NCBI GenBank assembly: GCA_910577765.1
Contig: CAJTOV010000063.1
Span: forward strand, 1-20,861
Reading direction: 5' to 3'
Source of the DNA: an uncultured Lachnospiraceae bacterium
GTDB lineage: Bacteria; Bacillota; Clostridia; Lachnospirales; Lachnospiraceae
DNA length: 20,861 nt
Shown here: one piece after another, positions 7,819 to 15,046 of the stretch
Layout of the letters: every line of letters starts with the position of its first letter
Numbering within the stretch: position 1 is the first letter of the stretch
Program-made: the position numbers and the translations under genes
The notes under the pieces: generated by a model
Told to the model about the DNA's origin: nothing
Database searches by the model: none
The model's input: the letters and a program-made list of their open reading frames with translations, nothing else

Positions 7819-8793
7819 TTAATATTTTAATGATTCCTGAGCTCTCTCAAGAATATTCATCACCCGCAAACTCTGCTTTGGCCCGGACAGGGACTCCCTG
7901 CCGGTTCTCACACACTCTCCAAAATATTCAATACTATTCTGAAGGGAATCCTCATTTGTTATATGTGGAATGGAAATGTTGCCCGCTCTCGTCAAATACT
8001 CATAGTTCCCATATGTATCTCCCTGCTGCACATCGATTCCACTGTCATATACCCGGAGCTTGTCATTTTTCATGTCATCAAAAATAACCATTTTTTTGGT
8101 TCCCGCAATCATGGTTCTCCGGATTTTTACCGGTGAAATCCAACTGGAATTGATGTTTATCAGCAGGTTTCCTCTTTTCATGGTCAAATAGGTAATGGTC
8201 TCCTGTTTGCCAAAAAAGCTTGAGCCCACTGCGTTCAGCCTGTCAGGAACCAGTCCGTCCACAAGATAATCAATCACAGCAATGTCATGTACCGCCAGGT
8301 CCAGCATGGCATTGATATCCTTGCGTATGGGACCCAGATTTACTCTCGAAACATCAATATACATAATATCGCCCAGTTCCCCGGAATCAATCATGTTCTT
8401 GATGTAACGGATAACCGGATTGTATACCATCAGATGATCACAGTGCAGTACTACCTGCTTCTCTTCTGCTTTTGCAACCAGTTTCTCTGCTTTTTCCACA
8501 TTTACAGCAAGGGGTTTCTCTGTGAATACATGCTTTCCCTGTTCCATGGCTGTTACCGCAATATCATAACTGAACTGGGTCTGGGTACAAATCACAACCG
8601 CCTCAACCCGGTCCAGCCATTCATGATAATCTTCTGTGACTGCAACCGATTCCGGAAGATTCTTTCTGGCTGTCTCCCGTTTCCGCTCATCCTGCTCGGC
8701 CAGACAGACAAACCGGAACATTCCCGATGTAAGCAGCTTTTTTGCAACATTATTCCCCCAGTAGCCATAGCCAATCTGCATTACTGACAACAT
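7819..8793 (-). CDS. Gfo/Idh/MocA oxidoreductase, WlbA/WbpB-like
   Basis: NAD(P)-dependent sugar dehydrogenase. The dinucleotide loop is GYGYWGNN at residues 8-15 (the GxGxWGxN form common in WlbA-type proteins), the catalytic lysine motif is EKPL at 92-95, and His169-Asp170 lies in LAVHDIAVIDYL. WlbA and WbpB oxidise C3 of UDP-N-acetylglucosaminuronic acid to a 3-keto sugar for transamination. The frame extends upstream to 8877, where ATG overlaps the previous stop as TGATG. Homology begins only at MLSVMQIGYG, and a GGGAGG site lies 9 bases before 8793, so I chose 8793 (324 residues). The aminotransferase and acetyltransferase needed for the next two steps are two and three genes upstream. 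Confidence 0.85.
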   Translation of the reverse strand: MLSVMQIGYGYWGNNVAKKLLTSGMFRFVCLAEQDERKRETARKNLPESVAVTEDYHEWLDRVEAVVICTQTQFSYDIAVTAMEQGKHVFTEKPLAVNVEKAEKLVAKAEEKQVVLHCDHLMVYNPVIRYIKNMIDSGELGDIMYIDVSRVNLGPIRKDINAMLDLAVHDIAVIDYLVDGLVPDRLNAVGSSFFGKQETITYLTMKRGNLLININSSWISPVKIRRTMIAGTKKMVIFDDMKNDKLRVYDSGIDVQQGDTYGNYEYLTRAGNISIPHITNEDSLQNSIEYFGECVRTGRESLSGPKQSLRVMNILERAQESLKY

Positions 8794-8876
8794 AAATTTA
8801 TTCCTCCCTCTCATCGGCCATCCAACAGCCACAGTACTTTTGCAGTCGTCCGGAATCGAGGATCTCTTCTGTTTCA

Positions 8877-9803
8877 TCAGGTTTCTGTTCCGTCATTTCC
8901 ATGGTACAGCTTCCCAAGAAATCCTCCGGGCATATAATCTATTTTCCAGTGCTGGCAGTCCCCGCACATGATGTTTCCATCAAAGCATCCTTTCTGGTGC
9001 ATAGCCCTCACCCGTTCATAACAGGGAGAGTCCCAGGCCTCCTGAATGGTCATCCGGTTCATATCCAGACCTTCAAGCCCGCCTTTCCAGTCATAATTAC
9101 ACAAGGCCAGTCTTCCATCCCAGTAGACCAGAAAATCGGTAAATACCTTCCGGCATGCCTGCCTCTTGTCCAGTACCGGAAGAAGGCTCTTTAACTCCTG
9201 ATTCCGGAATCCGCCTTTTTCGTCGTGTTCATAATAAACCCGGACAATATCCACATAGTTCTTCCAGAACCGGATGAATTCCGGCTGCTCTTCTATATAA
9301 TCCTCCAGCTCAATGGTAGAAACCTGCAAAGTTGGAGCAGGAAGTCCCCTTGCCCGCCGTTCTCTGCATTTCCGGCTTAAGTCCACCACATGTTCCATAC
9401 TGATGGAAAGATTCCCGCTTTTCCGTGTGGACCGGTATACTTCCGGATTCAGGGTGTCCAGACTGAATGAAATAAAATCAATACCGGCATCCAGCATTTT
9501 GTCCGCCGTCTTTTCGTCCAGTGCCAGGGCATTGGATGCAAACTGGACCGGCCCCAGCCCCTTCTCTTTTGCATATTCCAGACACTGGATAAACTGTGGA
9601 TGAAGCAGTGATTCCCCACGGAAAAACAGCACCAGCTTTACCGGCAGGTGCAGTGCTGCCTCGTCAACGATTTTTTTGTAAAGTCCCATGTCCATGAATC
9701 CGATCTCCATATCCACATCCTGCCTGGGACAAAAGGAGCAGGATACGTTGCACTGGTTTGTCAGCTCAATGGTGATCCGGTTGGGAAATGCCAGTTTTTC
9801 CAT
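8877..9803 (-). CDS. Radical SAM protein with SPASM-type C-terminus
   Basis: The N-terminal radical SAM cluster motif is Cys18-x3-Cys22-x2-Cys25 (CNVSCSFC), with RGES at about residue 62 in the SAM-binding GGE position. A C-terminal cysteine set (Cys217, 235, 261, 273, 280, 283; LALCNYDW and MCGDCQHW) resembles a SPASM domain, which usually binds one or two further Fe-S clusters. The protein has 308 residues and is soluble. Such enzymes oxidise, dehydrate or epimerise alcohols and amines, or modify peptides. Its position between sugar-nucleotide genes suggests a sugar or glycan substrate. No precursor-peptide gene is visible next to it. The substrate cannot be read from the sequence. Confidence 0.85.
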   Translation of the reverse strand: MEKLAFPNRITIELTNQCNVSCSFCPRQDVDMEIGFMDMGLYKKIVDEAALHLPVKLVLFFRGESLLHPQFIQCLEYAKEKGLGPVQFASNALALDEKTADKMLDAGIDFISFSLDTLNPEVYRSTRKSGNLSISMEHVVDLSRKCRERRARGLPAPTLQVSTIELEDYIEEQPEFIRFWKNYVDIVRVYYEHDEKGGFRNQELKSLLPVLDKRQACRKVFTDFLVYWDGRLALCNYDWKGGLEGLDMNRMTIQEAWDSPCYERVRAMHQKGCFDGNIMCGDCQHWKIDYMPGGFLGKLYHGNDGTET

Positions 9804-9837
9804 AGGATAGCAGTCCTTTCTCTGATTCTGATTTTGC

Positions 9838-9856
9838 GGCCAGAGTTTTCCTGGCC
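9838..9856. repeat. Short inverted repeat between radical SAM and acetyltransferase genes
   Basis: GGCCAG (9838-9843) pairs with CTGGCC (9851-9856) around a 7-base loop, in the 72-base gap after the acetyltransferase gene. No T-run follows on the minus strand, so it looks like a processing or pausing hairpin if anything. Confidence 0.3.
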
Positions 9857-9875
9857 AGCAATTGGCCTGTATAAT

Positions 9876-10445
9876 TCAGGTATGGCTGAAACCGGATGCC
9901 TCCTGCCCGCCTATAACCGATTTACAAGATATATTGCACACCGGACAGGTAAGGTTCTTATCCAGTTTCATTCCACACCGGCATACCCAGCCGGTCTGCC
10001 GCGCCGGGTTTCCGGCTACCAGGGCATAATCCGGCACGTCTTTCGTCACTACACTTCCGGCCCCAACCATGGCATAGGCTCCCACTGTGCAGCCACAGAC
10101 AATGGTGGCATTTGCCCCTATGGAAGCGCCTTTTTTCACAATGGTTTTATGGACCTTCCAGTCTTTGCTGAAGGCTCTTGGAAACAGATCATTGGTAAAA
10201 GTCATGGATGGCCCCAGGAATACATCGTCCTCCACGGTAACCCCGTGATATACATTTACATTATTCTGGATCTTTACACGGTTTCCGATATGTACCCCTT
10301 CATCAATGTAAACATTTTTGCTGAGAATACATGCCTCCCCGATGACTGCCCCCTCCCTTACCTGGGCCTGGTTCCATATCTTTGTTCCTTCCCCGACCAC
10401 GGCCTCCCCGGATACTTCTGCCGTTGGATGTATGAATACTGCCAT
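9876..10445 (-). CDS. Hexapeptide-repeat N-acetyltransferase, WlbB/WbpD-like, with C-terminal Cys knuckle
   Basis: Left-handed beta-helix acyltransferase of 189 residues. The order IHPTAEV, IGNRVKIQNNVNVY, EDDVFLGPSMTFTND, GASIGANATIVCG, VGAGSVVTKDVPDYALVAGNPARQTGW is the signature of WlbB/WbpD, which acetylate the 3-amino group of UDP-2-acetamido-3-amino-glucuronic acid. After the helix there is an extra tail with Cys155, Cys157, Cys167 and Cys170 (CRCG, CPVC) that looks like a small zinc or iron knuckle. GAGGAGG lies 5 bases before the ATG. It begins 10 bases after the aminotransferase that would make its substrate, so the two act in sequence. Confidence 0.9.
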   Translation of the reverse strand: MAVFIHPTAEVSGEAVVGEGTKIWNQAQVREGAVIGEACILSKNVYIDEGVHIGNRVKIQNNVNVYHGVTVEDDVFLGPSMTFTNDLFPRAFSKDWKVHKTIVKKGASIGANATIVCGCTVGAYAMVGAGSVVTKDVPDYALVAGNPARQTGWVCRCGMKLDKNLTCPVCNISCKSVIGGQEASGFSHT

Positions 10446-10455
10446 AATTTCCTCC

Positions 10456-11643
10456 TCAAAAAAATCTTCTCACTGCCTGAATGACACCAGAAACTTCCTC
10501 TTCTGTCAGTTCCGGGAATATGGGCAGGCATACGGACCGTCTGCATACATCCTCTGCAGCCGGCAGGGACCCTGGCTCATATCCCAGATACCCGAACGCC
10601 TTTTGCAGATGAAGGGGAACCGGGTAGAAAGTTCCGGCCCCAATGCCGTTCTCTCCCAGGTACTGGATCAGTTCTTCCTTCCGGTCACACAGAACCGCAT
10701 ACTGGTGCCAGCAGGATACCCGGTCCTCCCGTTCCACCCATGGAGTCTGGACCGGAAGGCCCTCAAGTCCTTTCGAATACATGGCAGCAATCTTCCGGCG
10801 TTTTTCATTATATTCATCCAGATGTTTCTGCTTCACCAGCAGAACGGCAGCCTGCATACTGTCCAGTCTGGAATTGCCGCCAATAAAATAATTAAAATAT
10901 TTGCAGGGATCATACAGGCTGTCTCCCTGTTTCGCCGTTAACTCCGGCACTTCTTCCCCATACAGCCGCCCGCGGGTCTTGGCTCCCAGTTTTCCGGCTG
11001 CATGGGCTTTGAATGCCCTGCAGGCATCGGCAATTTCGTCCCGGTCTGTGGTAATCATTCCGCCGTCCCCAAAGGCTCCCAGATTCTTGGTAGGATAGAA
11101 GGAAAAACATCCTGCCGTTCCCAGTCCGCCGGTCTTTTTCCCGTGATATTCCGCCCCGATTGCCTGGCAGGCATCCTCGATAACCGGAATACCATGCCGG
11201 TCCGCCAGTTCATTAAGCTCATCCATATCCGCAGGAAGGCCGAAAATGTGGACCGGAAGAATCGCTTTCGTATCCTTTGTCAGCTTTTTTTTCACATCCG
11301 TAACATCCAGGTTCAGCGTGTTCCTGTCAATATCCGCAAACACCGGTACAGCCCCAGTCTGTGCGATGGCCTCCGCAGTGGCGAAAAAAGAAAAAGCAGT
11401 GGTAATAACCTGGTCACCGGCCTTTACCCCGGATGCCTGCAATGCAATCCGCAGGGCGTCTGTCCCGTTTCCGCAGGTAATCACATGCCTGACCCCCAGA
11501 TACTCTCCCATGGACGTTTCAAATTCTTTTACCGCACTTCCCTCAATATACTGTCCGGTCCCCATGACCTCACAGACCCGGGCCTCCACTTCCTCTTTCA
11601 ATTCTGAATACTGCCTTGTCAAATCAAAAAATGGTATTTTCAT
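10456..11643 (-). CDS. DegT/DnrJ/EryC1/StrS aminotransferase, WlbE/WbpE-like
   Basis: PLP-dependent sugar aminotransferase. MKIPFFDLTRQYSELK at the N-terminus and the PLP-lysine block SFYPTKNLGAFGDGG (Lys186) are typical; ITCGNGTDAL and EDACQAIGAEY are further family blocks. WbpE/WlbE-type members transfer an amino group from glutamate to the 3-keto uronic acid made by the WlbA-like oxidoreductase. The frame opens at 11658, but GGGGAGG lies 6 bases before ATG 11643, which also matches where homology starts (395 residues). Its product would be acetylated by the enzyme encoded directly downstream. Confidence 0.88.
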   Translation of the reverse strand: MKIPFFDLTRQYSELKEEVEARVCEVMGTGQYIEGSAVKEFETSMGEYLGVRHVITCGNGTDALRIALQASGVKAGDQVITTAFSFFATAEAIAQTGAVPVFADIDRNTLNLDVTDVKKKLTKDTKAILPVHIFGLPADMDELNELADRHGIPVIEDACQAIGAEYHGKKTGGLGTAGCFSFYPTKNLGAFGDGGMITTDRDEIADACRAFKAHAAGKLGAKTRGRLYGEEVPELTAKQGDSLYDPCKYFNYFIGGNSRLDSMQAAVLLVKQKHLDEYNEKRRKIAAMYSKGLEGLPVQTPWVEREDRVSCWHQYAVLCDRKEELIQYLGENGIGAGTFYPVPLHLQKAFGYLGYEPGSLPAAEDVCRRSVCLPIFPELTEEEVSGVIQAVRRFF

Positions 11644-11709
11644 GTCCATCCTCCCCATTATTAGCTGTTACACTGTTTCTGTGTGCATCTGCTTTCCCAT
11701 CTGGTACCG

Positions 11710-12285
11710 TTACCGTTTGTCCGTATGGAAATATTCATATTCAATTTTTCCGTTTTTACTGGTCACGACTTTCCCAATAATCCGGGCAGGTGTCCCGGCA
11801 GCAATCGAATAATCCGGGATATCCGAATTTACCAGGCTATTGGCACCCACAACACAATGATTACCAATCGTGACTCCGCAGGAAATCATAGACATAGTAC
11901 CGATTACCACGTTATTTCCAATGAAAACATCTCCCTTACAAAATTTTTCTGTTCCACCAGATAAATAATACTTTGTTGAATCATGGGTATAAATCATCAC
12001 ACCGGCATTGATTGACACAAAATCTCCAATGTGTAATCTGGCATTTATCCCCTCCAGAATTGTATAAGGACCTACCCATACATGCTTTCCAATCTCAACA
12101 TCTCCCATAATTACAGATGTATCATAAACCGAAGAATCTTCCCCTGCATGTAAGCAGCCGGCTTTATCAAACCGGTTAAAAATAAGTTCTCCGCTGGGTA
12201 ATACCCTGTTAAACTTTGTTTTCATGTCAGCTCTTCTGCTTTCCATAAGCTGGTCAAAAAGCTGGCTAAATTCATCTTCTCTCAT
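11710..12285 (-). CDS. Hexapeptide-repeat acyltransferase (second, MAT-like)
   Basis: Left-handed beta-helix acyltransferase of 191 residues, with a helical N-terminus (FSQLFDQLMESRRAD) followed by turns such as IMGDVEIGKHVWVGPYTI and IGNNVVIGTMSMISCGVTIGNH. It ends with SDIPDYSIAAGTPARIIGKV, the usual close of maltose/galactoside O-acetyltransferase-like proteins. His in IYTHDS is the probable catalytic base. It differs from the WlbB-like protein and probably acetylates another position or sugar. It lies 32 bases after a DegT aminotransferase, so N-acetylation of that enzyme's amino sugar is a reasonable guess. The gene is more AT-rich than its neighbours. Confidence 0.85.
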   Translation of the reverse strand: MREDEFSQLFDQLMESRRADMKTKFNRVLPSGELIFNRFDKAGCLHAGEDSSVYDTSVIMGDVEIGKHVWVGPYTILEGINARLHIGDFVSINAGVMIYTHDSTKYYLSGGTEKFCKGDVFIGNNVVIGTMSMISCGVTIGNHCVVGANSLVNSDIPDYSIAAGTPARIIGKVVTSKNGKIEYEYFHTDKR

Positions 12286-12317
12286 TTCAGATTTCCCGAC
12301 CTGCCCCTCCCTGGCTT

Positions 12318-13538
12318 CTATTGCAGATTAATCAGAAAACGTTTTACCTGCTCTGTCACATAGTTCTGTTCCTCTCTGGTCATGGTAACAAAAAGCGGAA
12401 ATGCAACGGTCTCTGCATCACAACGGCTGGCACCGGGAAGATCTGCATCCGGAATCCCAAACCGCTTCTGGTAATATGCCAGTTTATGAATCGCATGGGT
12501 TCCCTGCCGGGTCTGTATCCCGCATTCCTGGAGTTTTTCCATGAACCGGTTCCGTTTCCCTGCCGCCTCTGCCAGATCTTCTCCCAGTTTCAGACGGCAG
12601 ACATAGGACTGGTATGTATGGTAATACCCACCTGGAACACTGGGGATTTTCAATTTTTCACCGTCTCCGGAAAAAAGCCAGTCATACCTGGCTGCCAGTT
12701 CTCTCCTCTTTTGCAGAATATAGTCCAGCTTCCGGATCTGCTGACACCCGATCGCACCCTGAATATCGGTCATCCGGAAATTATACCCATGGAAAGGATA
12801 GTCCGGAAGAAGGGTTCCATTTCCCTTCTGCCTTGCATCCGAGTTCACCATGCTTCCATGGTTTCGAAGAGCCGTAACTTTTTCATATATCTCAGGATCA
12901 TTGGTCAGAATCATCCCGCCCTCTCCGGTAGTAATGGATTTCCTGGGATGAAAGCTGACACAGGCAGTGTGGCCAAATCCTCCAATATGGCGCTCTCCGA
13001 TTCCGGCCCCTAATGCGCAGGCCGCATCTTCGATCACATGCAGTTCGTATTTCTGTGCAATCCCATTGATTCGTTCCATATCCGCACATAATCCAAACTG
13101 GTGCACAGGAACCATTCCCCAGAGCTGGTTTCCGGTAGTTTTATTCAGCCATTTCCCCTGCTTTTTATGATACTGTTTCTGGATGCACGCCTGGACTGCA
13201 TCCGGGGAAAGATTAAAAGTTTCCGGATCCACATCCAGAATCACCGGCACTGCGCCCGTGGATACCACGGCATTGGCAGTCGCAACGAACGTAAAGGACG
13301 GAACAAGAACATCCATACCCTCCTTCATTCCTTCCGCCAGCATAGCCAGTTGAAGTGCCGTCGTACAGGAGGTTGTGGCACAGCAGTATAATACCTGCTC
13401 ATGATCTGCAACAGCTTTTTCAAATTCACTTACTTTCTTTCCCTGTACCAGCCATCCGGAATCCAGAACCTCCTTTATGGACTGCAATTCCTCTTGCAGC
13501 AGATATGGTTTCGTGACAGGGATTATCTCTCTCTCCAT
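12318..13538 (-). CDS. DegT/DnrJ/EryC1/StrS aminotransferase (second)
   Basis: PLP-dependent sugar aminotransferase of 406 residues. IPVTKPYLLQEELQSIKEVLDSGWLVQG at the N-terminus, VPSFTFVATANAV, EDAACALGAGI and the lysine block SFHPRKSITTGEGG (Lys200) are characteristic. The SFHPRK form is common in 4-aminotransferases of perosamine, viosamine or bacillosamine-type pathways, whereas the downstream paralogue has SFYPTK. No 4,6-dehydratase is in the window, so its keto-sugar substrate must be made elsewhere or by a neighbour. AAGGAG lies 5 bases before the start. Together with the acyltransferase downstream it may make a second acylated amino sugar. Confidence 0.87.
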   Translation of the reverse strand: MEREIIPVTKPYLLQEELQSIKEVLDSGWLVQGKKVSEFEKAVADHEQVLYCCATTSCTTALQLAMLAEGMKEGMDVLVPSFTFVATANAVVSTGAVPVILDVDPETFNLSPDAVQACIQKQYHKKQGKWLNKTTGNQLWGMVPVHQFGLCADMERINGIAQKYELHVIEDAACALGAGIGERHIGGFGHTACVSFHPRKSITTGEGGMILTNDPEIYEKVTALRNHGSMVNSDARQKGNGTLLPDYPFHGYNFRMTDIQGAIGCQQIRKLDYILQKRRELAARYDWLFSGDGEKLKIPSVPGGYYHTYQSYVCRLKLGEDLAEAAGKRNRFMEKLQECGIQTRQGTHAIHKLAYYQKRFGIPDADLPGASRCDAETVAFPLFVTMTREEQNYVTEQVKRFLINLQ

Positions 13539-13586
13539 ATATACTCCTTCTCATCCATTCATTATTTTAATCTGCGGGCCGGGATT

Positions 13587-14279
13587 CTACACCAGAACCG
13601 TATCTTCCACATCCCACAACGGAAGAACCAGACACTGTTTCAGGGTGAACCCCTTTCTTTTTTTCAGCCGTTCCAGTTCTTCCAGATATTCCGGTCCTGT
13701 CAGAATATATTTCTCGCCGGCAGATATACCCTGTTCTGTGTCTTCCATCCGTACTTCCCCTGCCATACCGGGAATGCCCTGGAAAAACTGCCGGACAATC
13801 CGGAATTCCGGCACGGCTCCGACCACAACGATGCTTCTGTATCCTGCAAACTCTCCGTTTCCCAAAGCTTCAAACAGAAGTCCCTCCTGAATCGTCCGGA
13901 TAGCCATCTGCCGAAACAATGCTTTCTCTGCAACAGCGGTATTCCCCTTCCGGAAAACCAGTCCGCTGTCTTCCAGCCCATGCATCTGGTTGTGGTCAAA
14001 ATCGTAATAGAGAATATCTGGTTCCGGAATCTGCAATTCCAGAACCAGGCGTTCCGCAATTCCCTTATATTCCCTGGCTGCAATGAGGATTTTGTCATAG
14101 GACAGATTTCCAATCTCATCTGGTCTTTTGATGGGATACTGTTCCATTCTGGTGCCCCACTTCTGGGACGCACCGTCAACCACACCCACAATTTCCCAGG
14201 AAGAAAGCCGCCCGCCGTTTAACAGCAGCCTGCAATAATTTCCTGCTCCGTAAATTACAATCCGCTTTCCCTGTTCCAT
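13587..14279 (-). CDS. Rossmann-fold protein of unknown function in glycan cluster
   Basis: I do not recognise an exact family. Residues 7-90 form a Rossmann-like unit: RIVIYGAGNYCRLLL, a beta strand ending EIVGVVDG, KWG, and LSYDKILIAAREYKGIAERL. This resembles the N-terminal module of PglD-like and other glycan proteins of Clostridia. The C-terminal half (SIVVVGAVPEFRIVRQFF, YILTGPEYLEELERL) has no motif I can name. It has 230 residues and no membrane segment. AAAGGAG lies 9 bases before the start. Similar modules begin the GT32-like and pyruvyltransferase-like proteins of this operon. It could bind a nucleotide sugar or act as an adaptor; no activity is claimed. Confidence 0.6.
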   Translation of the reverse strand: MEQGKRIVIYGAGNYCRLLLNGGRLSSWEIVGVVDGASQKWGTRMEQYPIKRPDEIGNLSYDKILIAAREYKGIAERLVLELQIPEPDILYYDFDHNQMHGLEDSGLVFRKGNTAVAEKALFRQMAIRTIQEGLLFEALGNGEFAGYRSIVVVGAVPEFRIVRQFFQGIPGMAGEVRMEDTEQGISAGEKYILTGPEYLEELERLKKRKGFTLKQCLVLPLWDVEDTVLV

Positions 14280-14300
14280 CCCCGCATTCTCCTTTTGGTG

Positions 14301-15038
14301 TCAGAAACAACTCTGCTTTGATCTGTGCATCTGCTCCCATATGCAGCATTCCCGCATTCGGTTTTTAATCTCATCCCTATCCATCTGCCATTCATGGGTG
14401 AACACAGAAATCAGGGGATATCCCTGCTCATCTGCCATTTGCATATCAGCAGCAGGATTCTGGCAGTGCTCCAGCCTCGGCAGTGAACGGCAGAAGCAAA
14501 TTCCTTCTTCCTGATCCCTGTAACTGCCACACTGCCTGACAGTTCTGCATAATCCGGTTTCCAAATAGTAGCTTAACCGTTCATCATCCGCTGTCAAAAG
14601 ACAGCGGATTCCCAGTTCTTTTAATGCCCTGCATACCTCCAGGTTTCCGGCAAACCGGTGAAGCCGTATGATTTTGGAAAAAGAATCTGCACCGGTGATC
14701 CTTTTTAGCTGCTTCATGGTAATCTGATATTCTTCCTGTATCTGTTCTGCTCCTGCACGGGAGTAATCACGGTTCTCCTCATAGGCATGAAAACCGAAAT
14801 GAAGCCAGTCCCGGTTTTCCAGAAATTCTTTCTGATACCGGTCCGATACCTGGTCCAGGGTAAAATCTCCGCTCTTATAAATACACAGCAGTGTAAATCC
14901 GGTTCCGTATTCGTCGTGAAGCTCCTTAAGAAATCCGAGAACCCTTGTGTCAAAAATACTTTCCGTATCCGGATGAGCTGCCAGATATTTAAAGCAGCCC
15001 TTGGTATCGTCCAGTGAAACATGCACTCTGTCATCCAT
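14301..15038 (-). CDS. NodB-like polysaccharide deacetylase homologue, cytosolic
   Basis: The frame is open from 15227 but overlaps the upstream radical SAM gene there. ATG 15038, 8 bases after that gene's stop and preceded by AGAGGG, gives a 245-residue protein starting MDDRVHVSLDDTKG. It carries the pieces of the NodB deacetylase site: Asp10-Asp11 in SLDD, His80-x3-His84 in LHFGFHAYEE (metal ligands), an Arg/His loop at 125-128 (RLHR), and His215 in VFTHEW. No signal peptide or anchor is visible, unlike most wall deacetylases, so it would act on a cytosolic sugar or glycan. It may remove an acyl group from the sugar handled by the radical SAM protein encoded next to it. Confidence 0.7.
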   Translation of the reverse strand: MDDRVHVSLDDTKGCFKYLAAHPDTESIFDTRVLGFLKELHDEYGTGFTLLCIYKSGDFTLDQVSDRYQKEFLENRDWLHFGFHAYEENRDYSRAGAEQIQEEYQITMKQLKRITGADSFSKIIRLHRFAGNLEVCRALKELGIRCLLTADDERLSYYLETGLCRTVRQCGSYRDQEEGICFCRSLPRLEHCQNPAADMQMADEQGYPLISVFTHEWQMDRDEIKNRMRECCIWEQMHRSKQSCF

Positions 15039-15046
15039 AGGATTCG

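Noticed and set aside
9648..10484. Plus-strand ORF of 278 codons
   Set aside because: It lies opposite the WlbB-like acetyltransferase and the start of the radical SAM gene, has no ribosome binding site of note, and encodes a composition typical of an antisense shadow with no recognisable domain.
13401..14222. Plus-strand ORF of 273 codons
   Set aside because: Antisense to the DegT aminotransferase start and the Rossmann protein; Phe/His/Gln-rich with no domain, as expected from the reverse strand of these genes.
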